DNA from: Sipunculus nudus
Taxonomy: Eukaryota; Annelida; Sipuncula; Golfingiida; Sipunculidae
Length of the DNA stretch: 64,000 nucleotides
Assembly: GCA_026874595.1 (NCBI GenBank)
Contig: CM049318.1
Location: 9,340,741-9,404,740, forward strand
Direction: 5' to 3'
Every line of letters starts with the position of its first letter. Positions within the stretch are counted from its first letter, which is position 1. Below, one piece after another: positions 54,901-62,009 of the stretch. The position numbers and the translations under genes were made by a program. Under the pieces are notes generated by a model. That model ran no database searches and was not told the DNA's origin. It saw only the letters and a program-made list of their open reading frames with translations.

Positions 54901-55107
54901 AACAAACCCATTAACCCCATTGCGCACGAAGGCGTGACATTTAGGCAGCCTAGCATTGAATGTAGGATAAAGGGAGGTTCTGCAAACACTGATTTTAGTC
55001 AAACATATGCGAAACACATCACAGAACAGCAGACATCCCTTCGGTCTGGCCGAGCAACATGTTTTGCTAACCCTCTTAAAGCACTTCCAGTTGAAGACAT
55101 GGGTTAA
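40479..55107 (+). CDS. Multi-exon C-type lectin domain receptor, type I membrane protein (disrupted copy)
   Basis: Inferred exons: 40,479-40,566; 40,775-40,975; 41,272-41,394; 41,644-41,883; 41,998-42,147; 42,376-42,420; 43,003-43,053; 43,241-43,276; 43,891-43,926; 44,128-44,239; 46,156-46,221; 47,616-47,705; 47,809-47,904; 48,277-48,630; 48,866-48,940; 49,324-49,434; 50,221-50,322; 52,140-52,217; 52,416-52,458; 52,671-53,277; 53,535-55,107. All have AG/GT borders and compatible phases, giving about 1,420 codons: signal peptide, two C-type lectin domains, stalk, transmembrane helix, Lys-rich tail, unknown domain, repeat-rich C-terminus. The likely role is cell-surface recognition with intracellular coupling (inference). 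Defects: TGA at 40,951 and apparent 1-nt frameshifts near 52,735, 53,117 and 54,577. Four defects make a pseudogene or null allele possible; the three indels could be assembly errors. Weakest junctions: exon 4 donor (gttatc) and exon 15 donor (gtttct). No ITAM or ITIM motif was found in the tail. Confidence 0.75.
40603..40664. repeat. (TA)n microsatellite in intron 1
   Basis: A pure TA run between exon 1 and exon 2 of the lectin receptor gene. The open frame through it is an artefact. Confidence 0.95.
40775..41394 (+). other. Receptor exons 2-3: C-type lectin domain 1, interrupted by TGA
   Basis: Exon 2 (40,775-40,975) encodes 'FQFDSKITNQANAEIIC', a body with 'SWLSF', and 'TWLNGNS'. Exon 3 (41,272-41,394) encodes 'EKHCAALYP' and ends 'GVLCERK', the typical last-Cys signature of the fold. 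The donor at 40,976 (gtacgt, phase 1) joins them as 'GNSQDL'. An in-frame TGA at 40,951-40,953 precedes 'TWLNG', exactly where C-type lectin domains commonly have Trp (WxW before the loop), so it is one G-to-A change from TGG. The EPN/QPD and WND calcium/sugar motifs are absent, so classical Ca-dependent sugar binding is unlikely. Both exons are phase 1-1 and can be skipped without shifting the frame. Confidence 0.7.
41644..42147 (+). other. Receptor exons 4-5: C-type lectin domain 2 (intact)
   Basis: A long-form C-type lectin domain. Exon 4 gives 'SCPDW', 'ECIKFGESIYYF', 'AEMVCRTNGDSLAVLD' and 'CWVGLRKEQW'. Exon 5 gives 'FLWATNEPQPGRKCAIV', 'TSWRSELCQNKHPVICEM'. The four core Cys (VC...ICE and KC...LC) and an extra N-terminal Cys pair are present. 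The sugar-loop triplet is EPQ instead of EPN or QPD, and the WND position reads WRS, so Ca-dependent binding is uncertain. One N-glycosylation sequon (NGS) lies early in the domain. The exon 4 donor (41,884, 'gttatc') is weak but is the only one that keeps the domain in frame. Retention of intron 5 would add about 47 residues and stop at 42,288, giving a soluble form. Confidence 0.85.
42376..43926 (+). other. Receptor exons 6-9: four mini-exons encoding the stalk
   Basis: Exons of 45, 51, 36 and 36 bp (42,376-42,420; 43,003-43,053; 43,241-43,276; 43,891-43,926), all phase 1-1. They encode short Thr- and charge-containing segments ('DPDTTVGVPFKVDI', 'DYPLENTTHIADIQRPT', 'GIKTAKTSTNVT', 'GYVVERATKDVE'). 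NTT and NVT are N-glycosylation sequons. The two 36-bp exons end in similar sequence and share 'ggtatttca' at the donor, so they probably arose by exon duplication. Any of the four can be skipped in frame, giving stalks of different length. Confidence 0.65.
42850..42907. repeat. (TA)n microsatellite in intron 6
   Basis: A TA run between the first two stalk mini-exons of the lectin receptor gene. Confidence 0.95.
44128..44239 (+). other. Receptor exon 10: transmembrane helix
   Basis: After a short polar lead ('DTGPHNNK') come about 21 hydrophobic residues rich in Ile, Val and Leu ('IIIVVISVVITLLIVTSVLI'), then the basic stop-transfer 'RLKRRRLR'. This fixes a type I topology with the lectin domains outside. 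The acceptor is 'gtttcag'; the donor 'gtaagg' leaves phase 2, so the phase changes from 1 (ectodomain) to 2 (tail) at this exon. The ~1.9-kb intron that follows (44,240-46,155) shows nothing recognisable. Confidence 0.85.
46156..47904 (+). other. Receptor exons 11-13: membrane-proximal cytoplasmic tail
   Basis: Exons 46,156-46,221, 47,616-47,705 and 47,809-47,904 (66, 90 and 96 bp), all phase 2-2. They encode polar, charged sequence ('KADKTEEADRLLGNTV', 'LPRQSAEYIDKTDADAV', 'LLRYTKPKNYKSDKISIAEH'). DRLL resembles an acidic-dileucine sorting motif (inference). No ITAM or ITIM (YxxL/I) is visible. In exon 12 the donor lies within 'aa|gtaata', so failure to splice would terminate the protein at once. 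Confidence 0.65.
48086..48176 (+). other. Alternative terminal exon giving a short cytoplasmic tail
   Basis: Acceptor 'cggtag|gcc' is in phase with exon 13. It encodes 'PKKPNSQKLEQYKDDATKTS' and ten more residues, then stops at TAA 48,174. There is no GT between acceptor and stop, so it can only be a terminal exon. Using it would give a receptor of about 480 residues with a short Lys-rich tail and neither of the C-terminal modules. No clear polyadenylation signal follows before exon 14 at 48,277, which weakens the case. Confidence 0.45.
48277..52458 (+). other. Receptor exons 14-19: long polar cytoplasmic linker
   Basis: Exons 48,277-48,630; 48,866-48,940; 49,324-49,434; 50,221-50,322; 52,140-52,217; 52,416-52,458. 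All are phase 2-2 except the last, which ends in phase 0. The encoded ~255 residues are rich in Lys, Glu, Asn, Ser and Thr with no hydrophobic core, so probably disordered. Tyr residues occur in contexts such as 'GHEYKTP', 'SEYKNK' and 'REDYTTP', possible phosphorylation sites but no standard motif. The exon 15 donor (gtttct at 48,941) is weak and chosen because it keeps phase. The ~1.8-kb intron 50,323-52,139 holds nothing recognisable; frames there are not genes. Confidence 0.6.
52671..53277 (+). other. Receptor exon 20: compact intracellular domain of unknown family, frameshifted twice
   Basis: The exon opens in phase 0 after a good acceptor ('tacgttttag') with 'VEVPQKENDLIQLHKID'. Reading must shift by one base near 52,735 to enter a ~120-codon frame ('DNILVLTNGNSSMYRYC', 'WEFYYLPSGSLKEILPEFF', 'FCLMDYGNHRGVF'). 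It shifts again near the 7-C run at 53,117 to continue 'NDAGVLVGLPPLGLIYVPSY' and 'WYLAALVGCILWASRRE' to a gtgagt donor. Alternating hydrophobic and polar blocks suggest an alpha/beta fold of about 190 residues. NGNS and YGNH are spaced like the GDS and GxND blocks of SGNH hydrolases, but this is a weak guess. Confidence 0.55.
53535..55107 (+). other. Receptor exon 21: repeat-rich Gln/Asn/Thr C-terminal region
   Basis: The largest exon (1,573 bp). The first ~65 codons continue the preceding domain ('SIIDGSDAMRDVLLSMC', 'EQLILDPVSNLTKLSSLDG'). Then follow about five degenerate units of 55-70 residues with the pattern N..LD.Q.QP....(P)..DT....RQ.GGD....S, starting near 53,890, 54,087, 54,297, 54,462 and 54,639. 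The frame open to 54,679 ends inside a unit, and the unit pattern resumes in the next frame. A 1-nt deletion near 54,577 ('aacccgaaac') therefore probably moved the stop, and the original stop is TAA 55,105. The region is hydrophilic and probably disordered. The minus-strand frame 54,415-54,879 is a shadow. Confidence 0.65.
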
Positions 55108-55800
55108 CCGAGGTGTCAGCATTCTGGTCAACAGAATATTTACTCACCTGAACAAAGCAACCTTGATTTACCAGGTTGTAAAGGCACCCAAGTATGATAT
55201 CGCAACTGTTTTCAAAACATAAAGGAATTTCGTGTCTTGGAGACACTATGTACACAATCACCATGGAGGATCATATTACTAACAGTCTTCCGGAAGCGAG
55301 CGAAAATATCATGTAGTATGATATCATGATAGTATACCTAGCCTGGCAAGTGATGATTACAATAATTTTTATCTCCCAAGAAAAGATCCTATTCGGATTT
55401 AATTTTCATTTTTATAAAGAGAAGAACGCATTGTGCACACTCTTTTATGACTACCTATTATAAGCATTATGTAGATTGTAAAGAATATGGTCTTTTTTCT
55501 TTTCCGAACAGAATGTTCATAAAAACTAATTTTTAATGTGTATGAAATATTGAGGAAGAGTTGTCTCTTGATTATTCTGACAATATACGTCAAATTGTGG
55601 AATTATATCATGTGTCTATATACTTAATACACGGTATGTTACGCTGTTATGCAGAGTATATCATCGTATTCCTTGGATTTCTAGTATCAAGTATCTAGTA
55701 TTTAGCATTTTGTTTTTGCCATATCAGATTATTTCTTGCTACCATTTTCAGAATTTCAAAATAGTACATCCTGTGATTGAAATAAAGAAATAAATGCAAT
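55108..55800 (+). terminator. Receptor 3' UTR with polyadenylation signals
   Basis: AT-rich non-coding sequence after the inferred stop. Two overlapping AATAAA hexamers lie at 55,781-55,794 and would place the transcript end near 55,810. Earlier single hexamers are absent from the UTR, which supports this as the end of the gene. Confidence 0.5.
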
Positions 55801-56717
55801 CGTCCCTGAAAGCTATATCTGTTACTCAAGATATTATCTAAAGCCTTTATATATTGTGCAAGTGTAATCATAGTCTAAATATGGTAAGTATGTGTGTGTC
55901 TGTATGATTCCGGTGGGGCAAAATAAGAAGTAAAATCAGCCGTGTAGGTAATCTTAAATTATTGCTAACAGCCGTGATTAACTGAAACACTGAAACAGGA
56001 GAGGAGGCAGTTTTTGTTGAGTTCTTTTATTTATTGATGATAATCTGCAGGTGCGATGTATGACCAACCCTGTTCACAACTGGATGTCAATTAAGAGGAA
56101 AGGTTTGTTACGCCATTTCACCTTTAAAACTGAAATAAATGTTTGACGAGGTGTAGACTGAATTAAATTAGCTTGTTATTATGTTGTTACCCCCACCTAT
56201 AACAAAAACATTAACACATTTATAGTAATGACTCAACGCCAATGACTCAATCATCTATTCAAATGAATATCTAATATAGTAGCATACTCATATCATGAGT
56301 AAATTCTGGAATTCGTAAATAAGAGGGCTTGAGTTGAGATAATATACGATTTTCTGCATAAATGCACCATGCATGTCGACCATTATGTTGTTTAAAAGAG
56401 ATATTTTTTTAGAGGGAAATGTATGAATGTGGTTTCGTAACAGCTCGACATTAAATGGTCTAAAGTTATAAACACGCAAAAATCACGTTTTAGCAAAATA
56501 AAGATTTAAAATCAATATTTTTGGAAAAATTCTACTTTAATCTTTACCTGCCTGATTTAGCTTTATGTTTATTCGTAATCTGAAGAAGAGAAGAAGAAGA
56601 AGGAATCTGATAAGTATTCCCTACGTGAAGGTGAAGAAACCATGAAACCCAAATATCTTTTTCGAAGCTTATTTAGATATATGGTTCACAACATTTAAGT
56701 ATTTGTGCCAATAAAAC

Positions 56718-56767
<50 letters not shown>

Positions 56768-56996
56768 ATAAAAATAGACAGTAGTTGACTGCAGTAACAA
56801 ACTGCACATACAATCACTTTCCGAACAAATGATCCATGGGCAATGAGCCTGACCTGCAATATCATGGTCAAATATCAATTAAAGATATGAATCAGATTAT
56901 CAATAAAAGGAGACAAAAGCCCTCAGCCAAAGGAATAGTTTGTATAGGTGGAAATCGTTATGAACATGTTCTCACATGGATGCATATGTGTACATA
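55800..56996. other. Intergenic DNA with a (TA)n microsatellite
   Basis: No gene is seen. A TA run lies at about 56,721-56,768 and a small AAG/GAA-rich tract at 56,581-56,603. The 85-codon frame at 56,836-57,093 runs into the mobile element that follows and is rejected. Confidence 0.45.
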
Positions 56997-58231
56997 CTGT
57001 GGTTGCCTTTATATTGGCGGGGCTGAATTTCGCGGTTTTTATATTTTTAAAAGTTTAACGGGTTTCCTTTTTCGCGCTCTATCATTGGTTTAGTAGTATA
57101 TTTCATTATCAAAAATAGTTTCATTTACCGGTGATTTCACTGTTATCTGGGTCTCCTATTTCTCTGTCCGGATATCGCATGTTCGAACATTCACAGACGG
57201 CTGAGCCGACGTCTGCGGGAAGCATTGACCCCTGTAATTAGTTCAGGGCCGAGGCTCATTAAAAACAACTTAAATGTTCTAAGGTGTGTAGAGAAACCAA
57301 CCTGTAACTACAAAACGGTATATTAAGTTTGTTAAGGGAAACTGTCTTGAAAAGGGTATCTTACTCCTGTTAATTAAAAGACGAGTCGTAATCACCTGCT
57401 CAACCAACAAGGGACGCCTGTAGGTAGCCCCCTTGTTTCAGTATCAAAGGCAGGGATGTGCCCAGAATAATTTGAAAGCCGTTTATATATGTTGCTAATT
57501 ACTTCCATACAGGTGAAAGAAGGAACCGTATTCAGTTTCTCACAGTTAAAATCTGAAGCAAAACATAATATTCCACTGTTTTAAGGCAGTTTGGCCCCAA
57601 AATGAACTGCGACCTTTCAAATATATTCAAAACTCACGTCATCATTAGCCAATCATACATCGTTTGGCGCGTCATGATTTCACAGAATTATTCTTTTATA
57701 CAATTACAAGGTGGCGCAACCCTAGCGGCTATGTTCACTACTTTAGTGGCAAATTTTATTCATTAACATGACTAAATACGGCACAATGTGAACGAGTACC
57801 TTCTACTCAATATTCATTTTTAAGGGGCACTGGATGTCATCTAACTTGGCACACATACACGTAATTTTTAAATATTACTGCCCAGCGGGCATTGACACTT
57901 TCCAGTCATGTGCCGGGGGAAAGGAATAACTGCCGGGCGCGTCCGCCGGAGTTAGCACGCACCTGCAAAGGGTCCCGGTTTTTTGCATCAAAGCCAACCG
58001 ATATTATTTAAAATGGGCCCAGCATTCTCCCTGAATCATTTATCGTATATGCACCAAGCTCGATGGACAATCACTACGTAGCTGAAGATGAATATCAACT
58101 GTCGCAAACTATCATAATGATTATGGTCTGGTATATGTGCATTCAAAACTGCGCGGTTTCATTTTCGCGGTCAGGGAGCGACCGCGAATATCGCGAATTT
58201 TAAACAACCGCAAATAAGAAGACAACCACAG
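56997..58231 (+). mobile_element. Non-autonomous DNA transposon with TA target site
   Basis: The left end 'CTGTGGTTGCCTTTATATT' and the right end read on the opposite strand, 'CTGTGGTTGTCTTCTTATTT', form imperfect terminal inverted repeats. Each end is flanked by TA, consistent with a TA target duplication. Both ends carry further 'ttcgcgg' motifs. Length is 1,235 bp with no transposase frame. A second, more deleted copy lies at 27,094-28,091 in the opposite orientation. The TA target suggests mobilisation by a Tc1/mariner-like enzyme (inference). Confidence 0.75.
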
Positions 58232-58249
58232 TATGTCTCTAGTTCAAAT

Positions 58250-58830
58250 CTTAAAATTTCGTGAGGTATCTAGTGGTTCCTGGGACATAAGCTCATCAGA
58301 AGTTTTCTATAAATAGCGCTGAGATTTTGGAAAGAAGATCAAGGTACCCAATCTTCGAACTAAGTTCTTTTTTTTATACACCAGACATAATAGGTGAGAT
58401 ACTTATGCTTAATCCTCTTTGATAAATCCTGCTTAACAGGCAAAAATGAAGGAAAGGTGGCCAAATTGAATCGTTACAATACACATACCGTAGAAGACGC
58501 CACCAACCTGATACAAAAGTTATCAATTGTTATTAAATAAACACCCCATGTTTCATAAAAATCCAGCTCTTCCTGTGAGAAATAAGCTCAGATGATTCTT
58601 CCTCGAACCGACCTTGAAAAGTAGAGTCAAGGTGACCCATATTCTGGCTCGACCAAGATATGTTGGTTTATATCAGCCCTGATGCCCCGAACTAGCTCTG
58701 TTTCAGAACCTGTTCACAAGTTAACGCCTAGATGCCTGAGGGGAAGGACGGACGACAGACTGACGGACGGACGGACGGTATTGGTGACGATAATAGCCAA
58801 TCCGCCAATGTAACAACATTATATATATAT
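58250..58830 (+). repeat. Putative dispersed repeat ending in GACG/GGAC tandems
   Basis: After 'cagaacctgttcacaagtta' the segment ends in 'ggacggacgacagactgacg' followed by 'gacggacggacgg' (58,743-58,779), then a short TA run. Repeats closing with such GACG arrays are, from general experience, common in mollusc genomes, but no second copy lies in this window, so the call is tentative. Confidence 0.35.
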
Positions 58831-58849
58831 ATCAATGGATTCAAGCCCC

Positions 58850-59960
58850 ATTACATACCAGCAGTAAGCTAAAGATGGCAGTACATCCAGAAAACCAGCA
58901 TCCCCTCCATCGGACTTTTCCTCTATAGAGTGCATCCCAGTCAACATAACCAGAAAAATCCTTTTAATCCTTTATTAAAATACCACTAGCTTAAAGATGG
59001 CAGTACATCCACAAACGCAGCACAACTTCCACTCTATCGGACTCTTCCTCTATATAGGGTTTCACAGTTCACATAAACAACACAGGGTGCTAGATCCAGA
59101 AATACCTCTACTCCATCAGAATATTCACATATAGTAGGCTGCTCAAGTACCATAACTAGCAGAGAGCTCTAGATTCATAATAATAATACAAGTAAACTAA
59201 AGATGGCAGCACAATTTACACTACAAGCACAAGCTCCCTGATAACAGACCTTTTCTCAACACGTGTGTGAATTATCTCTGATCCCAACAAGGTACAAACT
59301 AATAATGGTAATATAAACAGGAAAGAAGTGCTTTAACTGTAATAAAATATAACATACATGTATTAATGCCGATATGACACAAACTACCTATATTACAGGA
59401 TCGCTGTATAAAGACATATATATATATATAAACATATATTCTATTATTTCTAATATATCATCAAAGAAACAGCATCCTATTTCATCTGAAAATCTCGTAA
59501 ATTATTCCCTTCGTACAGAAACTGAATATTATTTTTCGCACTGTACATTTCAAGTTGTGCATTTGCACATTAAGCATTTAGGTCCAATAAAGTCAGTACA
59601 ATCTTACTGCGCTGTCTGTGTAACAAAATTTAGGGGCATCACAGGCAAATCAACCAAGACATTCTCATCAGACTTGTCCCGTATTTAGTCAGCTCAAGGT
59701 GCAAAACCAGGTCAACCTCCTTCCTATCAAACTATTCCCCTACAGGGGTCAACACACACAACACAAAAAGCATCAACCTCCCCTTTCAGGCTATTCCCCA
59801 ATAGATGGCTGCAGAAGCAACAGAACCAGCACAACCTTCCTCCTATCAGACTCTTCCCGTATAGAGGACAGCAAATGCAACAATATCCAGCACAGCCTCC
59901 TGGAGGTAAAAAAAAAACGCTGTACAACCAGTACAACCTCCCCGCTATCTATATATTAAT
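58850..59960 (+). repeat. Minisatellite family and flank, copy B
   Basis: 58,850-59,330 and 59,690-59,960 carry the same ~60-bp motif as 250-2,100 ('ctatca.actattcccctacaggggtc', 'gaagcaacagaaccagcacaacc'). 59,360-59,690 repeats the flank found at 1-310. So the unit at the window's left edge recurs about 59 kb away in the same orientation, with extra diverged minisatellite on its left. Short frames on both strands (for example 59,699-59,959) are repeat artefacts. Confidence 0.75.
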
Positions 59961-61120
59961 AGCGTAAGACGATTTTTGTAATTTTTCGTATCTCTTCTGA
60001 TACCACCATACGGATTGCCGTGATTTTCGATATACATATGCACCGGGTTTGTCCGGAAAGGTTCCACCCTTTATTATTTGCAATATTTGCTTATAACGTG
60101 CATAATTAATAATATTAATATTTACTCCCCCGCGGGCGCCTCTTTTCTTTGTGTCTTCGTGCCGGGCAACACAATGGCCATATATGATGGCGGGACAGAG
60201 TTTATTCCGGGAGCCTTATCTAAGGTTTCTTTAAATTTTGCGGTGACCGGCCCGAAATAATCCCAATTGGTGATCCCTTCTCTAAAGGGAACCATCCGCG
60301 CAGCGAAAAGGTCTATTTTGCACAAGGAGATCTCACGTGAGGAGAATGCTCAAAAGGGGGATCTTTTCAAGAATGAAAATTTTTCGAACGGTACTGAATG
60401 CAGGGCAGTGTGTAAAACCCGGACCCCAGGTCCCCGGACCCAAAAAAAAACATTTCTTGATTTTCCATTATTTACACCGATAAAAAAAACACCACTATTG
60501 CTGATGAAAGAACAGAGTAAAGTCCCTAAATGTTGCAGTTTTGTAAATGATCGATTCGCTGAAAGATTTAAGTTTACAAAAATATTTCGATGGAGACGGA
60601 CCTCATTTACTTGCCTTTCCTACTGTACCATTTTGATGGACCCCAGTAACCACCGCTCACATTATTATTTATGACTAAAAGAGGAAAATAATTAGCTCTC
60701 ATGTCACACTAAATAAATTTATTTGTTAATTTAAATGAAAATATAATAGTGCGGACACACTGCGGGAAATTTATTTGAACTGTCGTCCGTGGCCTGAGAC
60801 AGTGGTAGAAATACTGTGCTTTTACTGAGATCAAGATTTTAGTCACAGGGGATTTCCCATCCTGACGCCACTGCCGAGTTGACAGCTAATGAATGTGCCA
60901 ACAGTTTTTGAAAAAAACACCCAACCTCATGTATTTAGTGGAAAATATATGAAAAATGTTTTTCCTCCAGGAATTCGGCTCATTTTATGTAAAATCTATA
61001 TTAATATTTTTTAGGCAATTACGTCATTGGATAATATAATGTGATTTGGAATATGGTTGCTTGACCTTAAAAGAGGGTAGAACAATTTTAAATATACCAC
61101 CTGTTTCGTTTTTCCCCCAG
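59960..61120. other. Intergenic stretch with a small GC-rich island
   Basis: 60,120-60,330 is clearly richer in G and C than its surroundings. It holds opposing open frames: minus 60,122-60,325 ('MVPFREGITNWDYFGPV', 'LDKAPGINSVPPSYMAIVLP') and plus 60,267-60,674. The minus frame reads more protein-like, but I do not recognise it. It may be a fragment of a mobile element. The rest shows nothing. Confidence 0.3.
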
Positions 61121-61279
61121 AATATTTGTCTCTGGAAGCGTATCCAATAAGAATTCATACTATAATTGACGGCCGGCTTAATTGGGAGTGGTTATTGGCC
61201 AGAAGACGAGCGGGAGTTGTGACATCAGCAAGTCATGAGGAGGACTTTTCGGAACAAGTGCCCGAGCAGCGTACCAGTG
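61121..61279 (+). CDS. Candidate internal exon, unknown gene
   Basis: A strong acceptor (pyrimidine tract then 'tttttcccccag' ending at 61,120) and a consensus donor (gtaagt at 61,280) bound 159 bp, open in one frame as a phase 1-1 exon. It encodes 'YLSLEAYPIRIHTIIDGRLN', then 'WEWLLARRRAGVV' and 'EEDFSEQVPEQRTSG'. No domain is recognised and no neighbouring exon was found, so it may be an isolated or relic exon. A reverse frame (61,225-61,485) overlaps it but lacks splice context. Confidence 0.3.
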
Positions 61280-62005
61280 GTAAGTACAGTCTTACGATAT
61301 CTGCAACAGTTCAGGGGCAGGTCTGCGTGTATCAGTTTACACAGCTGGGAGATGATGTGTACAAGCCTAGATAGTCGGTGTCTGGGGAGGGCCACAATGA
61401 TTTCCCTGTAAAGGACTTCCGAGCAAGTATCACATTTTTGCCGACGGATTGGTAAATCTGGCGATTTATCACCTGTTGTATTCAAACGCGTTACTCTATA
61501 AGTACTACATATTGCTTTCTTATGGCATATTTGGCTACCTAGAAATGGATGATTCCAGGAGCAAAAGCTGTAAGGGACATTGATTCAGCGCCAAGAGAGA
61601 ATAGACTGTGCACAATGCATGAACTGTGTCAAACGTGTTTACTCAGAGGGAGTTTGTGAACATAGGAGCTCTGTAAGACTGAGTGTACAGTACACTCAAC
61701 GCGAACGCGAGACACTCAGTGAGTCGAACAGTGTTAACCTTGGTGTCACTTGTGGGCATCGGTCATGCGACCAGAAACAGAGTAAATAAGGAACTTTTTG
61801 GTGTACTGTCATTCACGGACTCAGTGTTTATTTCTGTGTTATCATCATTGTTGGTCCATGTGGTCCTCTTCAGAGAATGTAGGAAGCTTCTTTCTTTTAT
61901 GTATTGATTTGTTTTGTTAACACGTCTTTTTACGTATGCAAGAGTTCAGCCAGTTGGGTTGACAAGTAAAAGAACTTTGACGTTCACATCTTTACCTGTG
62001 TTACA
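61280..62005. other. Intergenic DNA, no gene seen
   Basis: Short frames at 61,580-61,789 and 61,683-61,907 overlap each other in different registers and show no domain. Nothing else was recognised. Confidence 0.4.
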
Positions 62006-62009
62006 AGGG

